A stretch of 64,000 bases of DNA, from positions 1,068,108 through 1,132,107 of the forward strand of contig LNAC01000279.1 in NCBI GenBank assembly GCA_002007465.1. The letters run 5' to 3'. The DNA is from Ailurus styani. Its lineage: Eukaryota; Chordata; Mammalia; Carnivora; Ailuridae. The translations under genes and the position numbers were made by a program. Positions within the stretch are counted from its first letter, which is position 1; each line of letters opens with the position of its first letter. Of this stretch, positions 45,950-55,329 are shown one piece after another. The notes under the pieces are model-generated. The model saw only the letters and a program-made list of their open reading frames with translations. It was not told the origin of the DNA and did not search any database.

Positions 45950-46890
45950 ATTTTCTCATGCGGAATTTTTATTTCTTTAATGATTTTTCACTATTTTTTT
46001 TAGTTTTTCCTAGTTTTGCTCTGTGGCTTCCATATGTTTATTTTAATGTAGCAGAATCAGCTTCCGATTTACACAGAGTCAATCCAGTGACGCAAAAACC
46101 TGCTCCTTTTTGTACAGAGCTCCATCCCTTCTTGTCCCTTCGTGGTCTTGCTGTTACATACACTCCACTTGTCAATGTTAAAAACACCTCGATATATTGT
46201 TATACTATTACCTAAATGCTTTTATGACATCTAAGAAGCTGAGAGAAGGCAGGAAAGCAAGTGTTATATTTACAGTTTTTGTTTTCCTAGCATTTCTATC
46301 ATTTCCTGTTCCCTTGACATTTTCCTGTGGATCTGAGTTGCCATCTGCAGTCATTTCCTCTGCCTGCTGCAAATTTGCTCCCACCCACCTCCTTTGTATT
46401 GTCAAATACATCACATCACACCCCAGACCCAGAAATGCAGTATGGGCATCCTGTTGTAGGTGGCTGCTTTAGTCAGAGAAGCAAACCACAGGACACTCAG
46501 TGAAGGAGGAAGGCATGGGGCCGCCCCATCTGTTATAATCACATGACCACCTTGACTGGCATGCTCTGCATCCTGCTGTGGATCAGAATTCTCGACTGGG
46601 GTCATTTGCTTTCAGCCTGAGGGACTCCCCTCAGTGCGTCTTATAATGTGGGACTCCCAACATCAAATTCCCTCAGTTTTTATTTATCTCTGAATGTATT
46701 CGAACTCATTTGTAAAAATAGCTTTGTTGGATGAGGATTCCTGATTGACAATTTTTTTTTTGTCTTGAGCATTCTTGTAGGTCTTTTGTGTATATCTTAT
46801 TTGGAGTGCATTGAGCTCCCTGGATGTGTGGATTATAGTTTTTTGAGAGATTTGGAAGGTTTTAAGCCATTATGTCTTTGAGAGAATAAC
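45950..46890 (-). mobile_element. Old L1/HAL1-type fragment
   Basis: Antisense ORF1-like text: 'CTCAGTTTTTATTTATCTCTGAATGTATT' (46673) and TTGTTGGATGAGGATTCCTG (46723). No frame is kept. Confidence 0.5.
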
Positions 46891-47680
46891 ATTGCTCCAC
46901 TGAGGACTGACTGTCATGAGGCCCCCGGGACAGCTCCCAGCCCCACCCATCAGAGGTCAGGGACACTTTCAACCCTGAAGCCCACTAGCCCCCAGCAAGC
47001 CCTGGACAGAGCCCCGCAGCTCAGAGCATCACCGAGAGCCCTGCCCTTGCCCCTTCAAAGACGTGGTGAAAGAGAGTGGCCAAGTGTTGGTGAGGACATG
47101 AGGGGCCATGCTGGAAGCTGTGTACCCACCAGGTCTCAGCACCAGGGCATGGAGCAATGGAACAAGCCCATTGCCCATTGTGGTCCTTCCTACTGTGCTA
47201 GTCTGCACCCGTGACCGTGGCCCCTTCTGTGACCCCATCTTTGTCCCCAGGACACTTTCCTCATACCTGCCTCAGGATACTCCTGGGAGACCCATTTTCC
47301 ATCAACACTCACCATAACCAGCAGCATCAACCCACACAGTGCACCCTGCCCCGTGGCCAGCCCTGCTGAGCATCATCAGCTCTGTCCACAGCTGAGCATG
47401 TCTCCTTTTGCTCAAAGCCCAAATTCTAGGGTTGCTCCATCCTCATCCCTTCCCTTGGAGTAGAAGGGTAACCCCCTCCCCCCTTGCCATGGGATGGAGC
47501 ACAGGCTGTCACTTTCAGAAAATCACTTGATTTCTGTGGTCTCTACAAAAGCATCAAAGCATTTCTACTGTCTTTCCTCTAAGGACAAACACAGGTCAGG
47601 ATAGCCTGAACTCCACTCAGGAGCCTCACAAGTCAGCCACAAGAAGACAGCGAATGAGCACCAGGAAAACATCACAACAG
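46891..47680. other. Distal upstream region of gene 4
   Basis: Unique-looking sequence; no gene or named repeat seen. Confidence 0.4.
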
Positions 47681-47681
47681 T

Positions 47682-47700
47682 AAACACCAACAAGGAAGGG
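47682..47700 (+). promoter_or_regulatory. Shared KAP upstream element (gene 4 copy)
   Basis: AAACACCAACAAGGAAGGG, identical over 19 nt to the gene 2 copy. Here it lies 80 bp from TATA because of the intervening CA tract. Confidence 0.55.
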
Positions 47701-47712
47701 AAGGCTTGGGAC

Positions 47713-47714
<2 letters not shown>

Positions 47715-47770
<56 letters not shown>
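47715..47770. repeat. (CA)28 microsatellite in the gene 4 promoter
   Basis: 56 nt of uninterrupted CA, ending 9 bp before the TATA box. Confidence 0.98.
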
Positions 47771-47775
<5 letters not shown>

Positions 47776-47779
47776 CAGG

Positions 47780-47787
47780 TATAAAAG
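47780..47787 (+). promoter_or_regulatory. TATA box of gene 4
   Basis: TATAAAAG, 91 bp before the ATG. A CACACT-like 5'UTR follows, more diverged than in genes 2, 3, 5 and 6. Confidence 0.9.
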
Positions 47788-47870
47788 CCAGCAGCCTGAG
47801 CACCTCCCACACTCCCACACTCACACACAGCCACACACTTACACCCTTCTCCAGCCCCACTGCCCCCACC

Positions 47871-48731
47871 ATGGCCGCTTCCACCCTGTCCGTCTGCTCC
47901 AGCGACCGGAGCTACGGCAGCCGCGTCTGCATGCCCGGCTCCTGCGACTCTTGCTCTGACTCCTCCTGGCAGGTGGACGACTGCCCTGAAAGCTGCTGCG
48001 AGCCCCCCTGCTGCGCCCCCACCTGCTGCGCCCCCACCTGCCTGACCCTCCTCTGCACCCCTGCCAGCTGCGGGTCCAGCCCCTGCCAGCCAGCCTGCAC
48101 CAGCTCCTCCCCCTGCCAGGAAGACTGCTGTGTGTCCGTCTGCTGCAAGCCCGTCTGCTGCACCCCTGTCTGCTGCAAGCCCGTCTGCTGCACCCCTATC
48201 TGCTGCCAGGCCTCCCCCTGCTCAGCCTCCTCATGCTGCCAGCAATCTAGCTGCCAGCCCTCCTGTTACGTCTCCTACCCCTGCCGGGAAGACTGCTGTG
48301 TGTCTGTCTGCTGCAAGCCCGTCTGCTGCACCCCTGCCTGCTGCAAGCCCGTCTGCTGCACCCCTGTCTGTTGCAAGCCTGTCTGCTGCACCCCTGTCTG
48401 TTGCAAGCCCGTCTGCTGCACCCCTGTCTGCTGCAAGCCCATCTGCTGCACCCCTGTCTGCTCCGGGGCCTCCCCCTGCTCAGCCCCCTCCTGCTGCCAG
48501 CCCAGCCCCTGCTCCTCGTCCTGCTGCAGACCCTCTTCCTGCGTGTCCCTGCTCTGCCGGCCCGTGTGCAGGCCCGCCTGCTGCGTGCCTGCCTCTCCCT
48601 GCTGTGCCCCCGCCTCCTCCTGCCAGCCCAGCTGCTGCCGCCGGGCCTCCTGCGTGTCCCTGCTGTGCCGCCCCGTGGGCTCCCGCCAGGCCTGCTGCGT
48701 GCCCGCCTCGGCGCAGAAGTCCTGCTGCTGA
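47871..48731 (+). CDS. KRTAP10: Keratin-associated protein, KRTAP10 type (gene 4, 286 aa)
   Basis: ATG at 47871 in CCCACCATGG, stop TGA at 48731. The frame is open further upstream through the CA tract to 47706, but that part lies across the TATA box and is not coding. The N-terminus has [19 protein letters not shown] short block of two decapeptides is followed by a spacer reading CYVSYPCREDCC, where other copies have [12 protein letters not shown], so one cysteine is lost. Then come five consecutive [10 protein letters not shown] decapeptides, the longest run in the window. It ends with the CSGASPCSAPSCC block and the conserved C-terminus to QKSCC. It is a hair-shaft high-sulphur protein by family. 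The 3'UTR is unlike that of every other copy here. Confidence 0.97.
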   Translation: MAASTLSVCSSDRSYGSRVCMPGSCDSCSDSSWQVDDCPESCCEPPCCAPTCCAPTCLTLLCTPASCGSSPCQPACTSSSPCQEDCCVSVCCKPVCCTPVCCKPVCCTPICCQASPCSASSCCQQSSCQPSCYVSYPCREDCCVSVCCKPVCCTPACCKPVCCTPVCCKPVCCTPVCCKPVCCTPVCCKPICCTPVCSGASPCSAPSCCQPSPCSSSCCRPSSCVSLLCRPVCRPACCVPASPCCAPASSCQPSCCRRASCVSLLCRPVGSRQACCVPASAQKSCC

Positions 48732-48981
48732 CGGGGCATGTCCTCCCACTGCTAATAGGGCCAGCTCGCACTTCCACCTGAAACATTTGAAGCCTTGAGC
48801 CCTGCCTGGGGTCTCCTTCCTCCCCAGAACCCCCACCTTAGCAAGCAAGGCTGGCCCTCACTGTCTGGCTGGCTCCCTGGGCAGCTCCAAGCTCCCGTGT
48901 CCCTCTCAGCCTCCTCCTCTCCATCGTGGCTGGATTGAGGGCACTTTGTCCTGCCCTCTGTGAGTGACCTGTCTGTTGACC

Positions 48982-48987
48982 AATAAA
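48982..48987 (+). terminator. Poly(A) signal of gene 4
   Basis: AATAAA in TTGACCAATAAAGTCATCG, 251 nt after the stop. Confidence 0.85.
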
Positions 48988-48989
48988 GT

Positions 48990-49465
48990 CATCGTCGATC
49001 CTTCTCCAAAGGCCTTGAATGCATATTTGGGACCACAGGAAACCACAGGGAAGGGCTCTGATGCTGCACGTGGGTGGCTGCCTCCAGGGCAAAGCACCTG
49101 GGGTGGGGCTGGCCACCGGCACCCTCTGCTGGGCCTTCTGCAGTGGGCGTCCCCTGCAGCCTCCAGCAGAGAAGCCTGCCCACCTGGGAGACCCCTGGGT
49201 GCCCTGCACACCTTCACCAGTGAGGGACAGGGTGCCGTCTGTCCAGCCCCTGAGCCTTACATCTCAGGGCTCTGGAGCTTCACTAGGGACAAAGCAGAGC
49301 CCATTGAATAAAGCCTCTGCCTTGAAGGCATGAAGGCTGCTCCGGCTTTGGCAAGAGGGTGGCAGCCAGCTTCCAGAGACCCTCTCCATGGGGGGGGGGC
49401 TTCCCTCCATTGGAAGACACACACGTGTGAGCACTGTGTGCAGGGGTGACCAGAGCCTGGGTCAG
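48990..49465. other. Intergenic sequence after gene 4
   Basis: No gene or named repeat. A second AATAAA at about 49307 is not needed for gene 4. Confidence 0.4.
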
Positions 49466-49853
49466 GCAGGGTTCTCTGGAGAAGCGGCCAACAGTGTGTG
49501 TGCATATATATACAGAGACGTTGGTTTTGAGGAATTGGTTCACGTGCCTGTGGAGGCTGGCAGGTCCGAAATCTGCAGGGCAGGCTTCCCAGAGAGAGTG
49601 GATGCTGCAGCTGGAGTCAGAAGACAGTGTGCTAGTAGCCTCCTTCCTTCCTGGGGGGATCGCCTTTCTCCTTCAACTGGTCGGGTGAGGCTCATCTGCC
49701 AAGTGGCAGATAACCTGCTTTGCTCAGAGTCGACTGATTTAAATGCTAATTTCATCTAAAAAACATCTTCACAGCAGCATCTGCATGTGTTTGACCAAAC
49801 AACAGAGCACGATGCTCTGGCCAAGATGACACATAAAGTTAACTATCCCAGGG
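49466..49853 (+). mobile_element. Ancient interspersed repeat, nearly complete
   Basis: Starts CAGGGTTCTCTGGAGAAGCG, contains TGTGGAGGCTGGCAGGTCC, GATTTAAATGCTAATTTCATC and GTGTTTGACCAAACAACAGAGC, and ends GACACATAAAGTTAACTATC. I recognise it as a common mammalian repeat but cannot give its family name with certainty. Confidence 0.6.
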
Positions 49854-52730
49854 ACCAACGGCCAGGGGAGATGGGTATTTGGAAGGGTGGGTCTCGTTGG
49901 GCGCTATGCTCAGGAATTCCAGTATTGGACGAAACAGGGAGGAGGGATTCCCACTGGCCCCAGGTGCCTCCCTTGCAGGGTGCAGGCCTTGTCTGGGCCA
50001 TGGCTGGCCCCCGTGAGGAAGGGCCTTGTCTGGGGGCCTCACTCACCCTCTGGCCACGTTAGAGGGAAACCATGCTTTGCAACATTATGATGTAGGAATC
50101 CCGGGTCAGAAGGAACCCGGAGGCCGTGGAGAGCCTCTCCTAGCCCTGAGCACTAGCTCCAGGGTGGCTCCGGGGCAGCCGGCTGGCCAGTGGTCCAGGG
50201 TCCCCGTGGATGCCAACCTCGTGCCCCTCCGAGTGCGGGACAAGGCGTGTCCTGTCCCTGGACCTGGTCCCAGAGCCGCGCTCCTCGTGTGAGCTCGGCA
50301 CTGGGAACGGCCACACCACCGGCCTGGCTCCATCTTCCTCTGCCCTGTCCGAGAGCCGGTTCGTCTTCGGACCCACCCTCTGCCCTGCCCGGCCCCCGGG
50401 AGCCCTGCCCCTCCAGGTTCTCGGCCTCCGCCCCCCAGCGCCGCTGTGCGCACAGCCCCGCCCTGCCCCCCGGCCCCAGCTCCGTGTCCCCCACGGCCCA
50501 CTGCCTGGCATTTCTTGGTTTCTCGTCCCTGGAGAGCTCGACGCTGACCGTTCCTTCTTGGTTGTTGGTGTTGTTGCATAAGCCGGATGAGGTCTCCTCA
50601 GGGGTGGCCGCACACCTGGCTTCTGGAATGTTTGCACGTCTCGCTCACTGTGTCTTCCTCCCTGGAGCGTCGTTGTGTCGGGGGGAGAAATGGTCCTTGT
50701 GCTGGGAAAGCATCTGGGGGCTTGCGGAGGCCTCGGAGGGAGGTTTGTTCCTGAGAGGACGGGTGCTTGCTTCTGTCCCGGGAGTGGCGCTGAGCACCCC
50801 GGCTCCGTGCACGGCGGGTCCCGGGAGGAGCGGTCCGGGCAGCGCAGTGTGCGGGGAGCAGCGGGGAGCAGCGGGGGCGCTGGCGGGGACCCGACCCCCT
50901 GGCCAGGCTGAACCCTCGGGCCCGGATCACCCCCCAGTATGGTCCTCCTGGGGGTTCAGATTTCACCTTGCAAGTTTTGGGGGGACACAAACATTCCGTC
51001 ATGTCATCTGGGTCCCTTCCTCCATCTGACTAGCGTCCCTTTGAGAACAGAAGGATGCAGACACGCCCACCAGGCCGGCTGCGGGTGGACACGGGGGGAC
51101 AGTGCCATCTCCACGCAGAGGACAGCAGGCCTGCGGACCCCTTGCTCTCAGCCTCCGACCCCGGGGCGCTGGAAGTCCATGCCCACCGTCCCGGGCACCT
51201 CTCTGGTGCTCCGCTGCTGAGCAGACGTGGCCGCCCCACCCGGGAGACCCCGTGCTGGACACTGTGGTCAACGAGACAGACTAGGTCACTGCCCTCTACA
51301 GGCCTACATTCTAGCAGCGGCCGCGGGGCTGTGTGGCCAGGGTCACAGCAGGGGCCGGGCGGCAGGGGGACAGGAGGGTGCCCTCTCACTGGCGGGGAGC
51401 GGGAGGCTTGGCTCGGTTGGGGGTGAAAGCCCAGGAAGAATTTCGGGCAGGGGTACATGTGCCGATGGCCAGTTGTGCGGATGGGCGTGGGGCGCTCTCG
51501 GAGTGTACAGTCTCGCAGCGCCGGGGTGCAGAGTCCCTGGCACGCAGCGGGAGGCCGATTTCAGGCGTGTGTGTCCCGAAGAGCCAGATGGACGCCACCC
51601 TGCCGCGCGGGCCCGGGAGGCCCGGGTTTGATCTGTTCCGCGGAAGGCCCTTCTGGCCGCCTCCGGGCGCCGGGGTCTCCGCGGGACAGAGCTGGCCGCG
51701 CTGGGGGGCGGGGAGGGGGTGTGGTGTCCGGCTGGCTGACAGATTGCGACCAAGACGCTGAACTGAGCAGAGCAGGTGGTGCGGGGAGGACTTGGGCGCC
51801 ACCAGGGTTCTGGTGCAGGGACCTGGTGCGCAGGCTGGTGGCTCCTCCGACCCCAAGACTCTGCGGCAGAGCTGGGTTCCGGGGAGCGTGGCCGGTCCGT
51901 GGCCGGGTCGGGATGTGTGGTCTGGAGCGTCACCCACGGGGACAGACATTTAGGAGCCCCTCCCGGAGACTCAGCCCTGTTCACGGGAGGACGGCGCTGG
52001 CCGCCATGCGGTCGCCCGCACAGCGAGCTGCAGACCGGCTGGGGAGGGGGCCACACAAGACACCGTCCCTCCCTGAGCTTACACCAGGGGCTCCCGAGAC
52101 CCCCACGTCCATGCCACAGAGTCACGCCAACCTCTGAGAATGGTCCTGCATGGTCAACGCTGCTTCTGTGAAAGCCCGAAACCCCTCCCCCGACCGCGGG
52201 CACCCTGCTCCCATGAAAGCAGGAGAAAGACCCCTCCCCCAGCCACCTGCCTCCCTCCCAGGACACCGTCTATGCCCTGGGACCCTCCTGGAACCCTCCT
52301 GGGACCCTCCTGCCCAAAGTCGCCCACCCCACGCCTCGGCCCAGGGGCAGGTGTGAAAGACCAGGCATCCAAAGGCTCCTAGGGTCTCCGTACCCCGCCC
52401 CTCTGCTCCTGCCAGCATGGGGCCGCCCCATCGAGGAAGCTGACGGCCTCTTCAGCCCTCCTCGGGGCTCTGGAGCAGGTCTGCTCCTTTCCCGACATAA
52501 CCTGCGGACCTGCCCAGCCACAAGCCGTCCACCAGGGGCCACCACGACCGTCTGCCACAGAGTCACGGACACACATTCCCCAGCCCATGGCCAGGACTCC
52601 TGCAGGTGGAATGGCTTGTGTGCTGCATGGCCCTGCACCCGCTTCCCCGAGGGCCAAACCCCAGTCAGGAGGTCATCACCATACCTCCCAGGCCGCTGAC
52701 GCATCTAATTAGGCTTCCCTGGCCCGCAGG
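49854..52730. other. GC- and CpG-rich interval without a recognised gene
   Basis: CpG density is high, especially about 51340-51760 (GCGCGGGCCCGG, TCCGCGGAAGG, GGCGCCGGGG). A fragment at about 50946-51005 (CAAGTTTTGGGGGGACACAAAC) looks like the minus-strand start of an MLT1/MST-type LTR. Long frames on both strands (up to 307 codons) arise from lack of stop codons in GC-rich DNA. None resembles a protein I know. Confidence 0.5.
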
Positions 52731-52750
52731 GACACCAACACGGAAGGGGA
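52731..52750 (+). promoter_or_regulatory. Shared KAP upstream element (gene 5 copy)
   Basis: GACACCAACACGGAAGGGGA, two mismatches to the gene 2/4 form over the common core, 42 bp upstream of TATA. Confidence 0.5.
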
Positions 52751-52791
52751 CATGGGAGTCTCCTGTGGGGACAACACCAGCCAGGGGCAGA

Positions 52792-52799
52792 TATAAAAG
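52792..52799 (+). promoter_or_regulatory. TATA box of gene 5
   Basis: TATAAAAG, 92 bp before the ATG, followed by the CACACT-repeat 5'UTR. Confidence 0.9.
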
Positions 52800-52883
52800 C
52801 CCAGGCATTCCAGGGCACCTCGCACACTCACACACACACTCACACTCACACTCACACCCTCCTCCAGCCCCACCGCCCCCACC

Positions 52884-53739
52884 ATGGCCGCTTCCACCCT
52901 GTCCGTCTGCTCCAGCGACCGGAGCTACGGCAGCCGCGTCTGCCTGCCCGGCTCCTGGGACTCCTGCCCCGACTCCTCCTGGCAGGTGGACGACTGCCCC
53001 GAGAGCTGCTGCGAGCCCCCCTGCTGCGCCCCCACCTGCCTGACCCTCCTCTGCACCCCTGCCAGCTGTGGGTCCAGCCCCTGCCAGCCAGCCTGCACCA
53101 GCTCCTGCCCCTGCCAGGAAGACTGCTGTGTGTCTGTCTGCTGCAAGCCCATCTGCTGCACCCCTGTCTGCTGCAAGCCCGTCTCCTGCACCCCTGTCTG
53201 CTGCAAGCCCGTCTGCTGCCAGGCCTCCCCCTGCTCAGCTTCCTCCTGCTGCCAGCAGTCTAGCTGCCAGCCCTCCTGCTGCAGCTCCTCCCCCTGCCAG
53301 GAAGACTGCTGCAAGCCTGTCTGCTGCACCCCTGTCTGCTGCAAGCCCATCTGCTGCACCCCTGTCTGCTCCGGGGCCTCCCCCTGCTCAGCCTCCTCCT
53401 GCTGCCAGCCCAGCCCCTGCTCCTTGTCCTGCTGCAGACCCTCCTCCTGCATGTCCCTGCTCTGCNCCCATCTGCTGCACCCCTGTCTGCTCCGGGGCCT
53501 CCCCCTGCTCAGCCTCCTCCTGCTGCCAGCCCAGCCCCTGCTCCTTGTCCTGCTGCAGACCCCCCTCCTGCGTGTCCCTGCTCTGCCAGCCCGTGTGCAG
53601 GCCCCTCTGCTGTGCCCCCGCCTCCTCCTGCCAGCCCAGCTGCTGCCACCGGGCCTCCTGCGTGTCCCTGCTGTGCCGCCCCGTGGGCTCCTGCCAGGCC
53701 TGCTGCGTGCCTGCCTCGGCCCAGAAGTCCTGCTGCTGA
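52884..53739 (+). CDS. KRTAP10: Keratin-associated protein, KRTAP10 type (gene 5, split by an assembly N)
   Basis: ATG 52884 opens a normal KRTAP10 frame through 53465. An N at 53466 is followed by 53467-53586, a copy of 53346-53465 with two mismatches, in a different frame. The final part to TGA at 53739 is in frame with the post-N copy. Treating the repeat as one unmerged contig overlap gives a continuous frame of 244 residues, so the gene is probably intact in the animal. Compared with its paralogues it lacks one CCAPTCC pentapeptide near the N-terminus and has CRPLCCAPASS in place of [18 protein letters not shown], an in-frame loss of seven residues. It also has CHRASC for CRRASC. It is a hair-shaft matrix protein by family. 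Confidence 0.88.
53466..53586. other. Assembly join (N) with 120-bp repeated flank in gene 5
   Basis: 53467-53586 repeats 53346-53465 at 118 of 120 positions. The copy begins exactly after the N, and its end aligns with the last base before the N, as expected for two contigs with overlapping ends. Confidence 0.92.
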
Positions 53740-54052
53740 CGGGGATGTCCCCCCGGGCCAGCTGGACTCAGGACCCACCCAGTGATGGTGGTCCTCCCAG
53801 CACCCCCTCCGTCTAGTCCTGACCTGTGTTAGTTGGCAGCCCACACCCAGGAAGGGGTCTCCCCATGTGTCCACTCTGCTGACCTGACCTTGACGTCCTA
53901 GCTCCCGAGAACGCTGACCCTGCTGCTCTCCGGGGCTCCCGCTCCCAGGAGGGGCCTCCACGTCTTCTGGGTCCCCTGTCCTTCTCTCCCACTTTCTTGG
54001 CTCGGGTCCCTTGGCCTCAACTGCCGACCTGTCAGCACCTCCTCAGCACCCC

Positions 54053-54058
54053 AATAAA
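54053..54058 (+). terminator. Poly(A) signal of gene 5
   Basis: AATAAA in CACCCCAATAAACTCACTCA, 314 nt after the stop, in the same context as genes 3 and 6. Two more copies at 54317-54322 and 54497-54502 belong to the duplicated flank. Confidence 0.9.
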
Positions 54059-54303
54059 CTCACTCACCCACAGATCTGCTTCCTTTCCTCTGACCCTCAC
54101 GGGGGTGGGGGGGTCCCAGGGGTGTGACCAGACATGGGTCTCCTCCAGCGGGGAACACTTCTAGGAAGGAGGGACTGAGAAATCCCACAGGGCCAGGCCC
54201 GGGGTGGGAGCCACGCCCTCGCCCAGGAAGGTCAGGGCTGCTGGGCCCTGCCTGCCCAAAGGCAGAACCCGGGGACGTGGGGCTTCCCGTCCCAACAGGG
54301 CCG

Positions 54304-54657
54304 TGCTCAGCACCCCAATAAACTCACTCACCCATGGATCTGCTTCCTTTCCTCTGATCCTCATGGGGATGGGGGGGTCCGAGGGGTCTGACCAGACATG
54401 GGTCGTGGGTCTGGGTGTTCTCAGCCCTTGGCCTGCTTCCACCCACTCCCGAGCTGGGCAAACTGGCCCCAGACNTCAGCACCTGCTCAGCACCCCAATA
54501 AACTCACTCACCCACGGATCTGCTTCCTTTCCTCTGATCCTCATGGGGATGGGGGGGGGGTCCGAGGGGTCTGACCAGACATGGGTCGTGGGTCTGGGTG
54601 TTCTCAGCCCCTGGCCTGCTTCCACCCACTCCCGAGCTGGGCAAACTGGCCCCAGAC
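54304..54657. repeat. Duplicated KAP 3' flank across an assembly N
   Basis: 54304-54474 and 54484-54657 are near-identical (differing by a G-run length and a few bases) and are separated by an N at 54475. The first copy ends exactly at the N. This is most likely a false duplication. Confidence 0.85.
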
Positions 54658-55329
54658 GAGCCGGCCTGGGGGCTGCAGGCAACACAGCCCCTGTGGGCCT
54701 CGGGTCCCCTTGGGGTCCTCCCACGGGCTCTACCTACTTAGCAGAAAGGTGGTGGCATGGGCGAGGCTCTACTGCAGTGAAGATGGGGTAACAGGGACTG
54801 GATACCTTCCCCCTGGGCCAACTCAGAGCACTGAGAACCTGAGGCCAGGGTGTCCCATCCTGGGCCTGAGGAGCACAGAACAAGTACGGCGGGAGGGGAA
54901 GGAGCAAGGTATGTGTCCCAGATGGCCCTCTCACCGGCTGGAGGATATTTCCAGCCGCCGTGCAGGAGGGCAAACCCAGTGGAGCTCCAAGCACCCCGAG
55001 TTCCACAGATGGCCTTAGGAGTTGGAGGAGGCCCAGGCGGCCAGGGGGTGGGTTTGGGGCCAGAGCGCTGGAGAAGAGACCCCGTCACAGTGGGTCTCTC
55101 TACCCTGAAAGCGCCCCGTGCTCCGCCTGCCCCTCCCCCGCAGCCCCGGCACCTGCTGGTCTGCAGCCTCCTTAGCTGGGTCCTTCCCAGAACGGCCTAG
55201 CGCAGGACGTATGCAGAGCTTGGAGGCTTCTCAGATTGGCTGCTTCCACTCACACAGGGCTGTGACTTTCCTCCCTGCGTCCTCATGGCCTGATCGCGCC
55301 TTCTTCTTTGTTTTTCAATTTGTTTTCCT
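54658..55329. other. Flank after gene 5
   Basis: To about 54770 it matches the gene 3 flank (GAGCCGGCCTGGGGGCTGCAGG). The rest is unique GC-rich sequence with nothing recognised. Confidence 0.5.

Noticed and set aside
47706..47870. 55-residue N-terminal extension of gene 4 (His/Thr-rich)
   Set aside because: It reads through the CA microsatellite and across the TATA box. The conserved ATG at 47871 with its Kozak context matches the other genes.
48301..48450. CRISPR-like impression of regular 30-bp repeats
   Set aside because: The repeats are contiguous coding units with no spacers, inside a mammalian KAP gene.
51343..52266. 307-codon minus-strand frame and several other long frames in the GC-rich intervals (32-36 kb, 50-52 kb, 63-64 kb)
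   Set aside because: High GC removes stop codons in several frames at once. No recognisable domain, no start context, and overlapping frames on both strands of similar length.
53467..53739. Gene 5 as a frameshifted pseudogene, or as two genes
   Set aside because: The frame change coincides exactly with an N and a repeated contig end. Treating the repeat as one overlap leaves a full frame, so an assembly fault is the simpler explanation.
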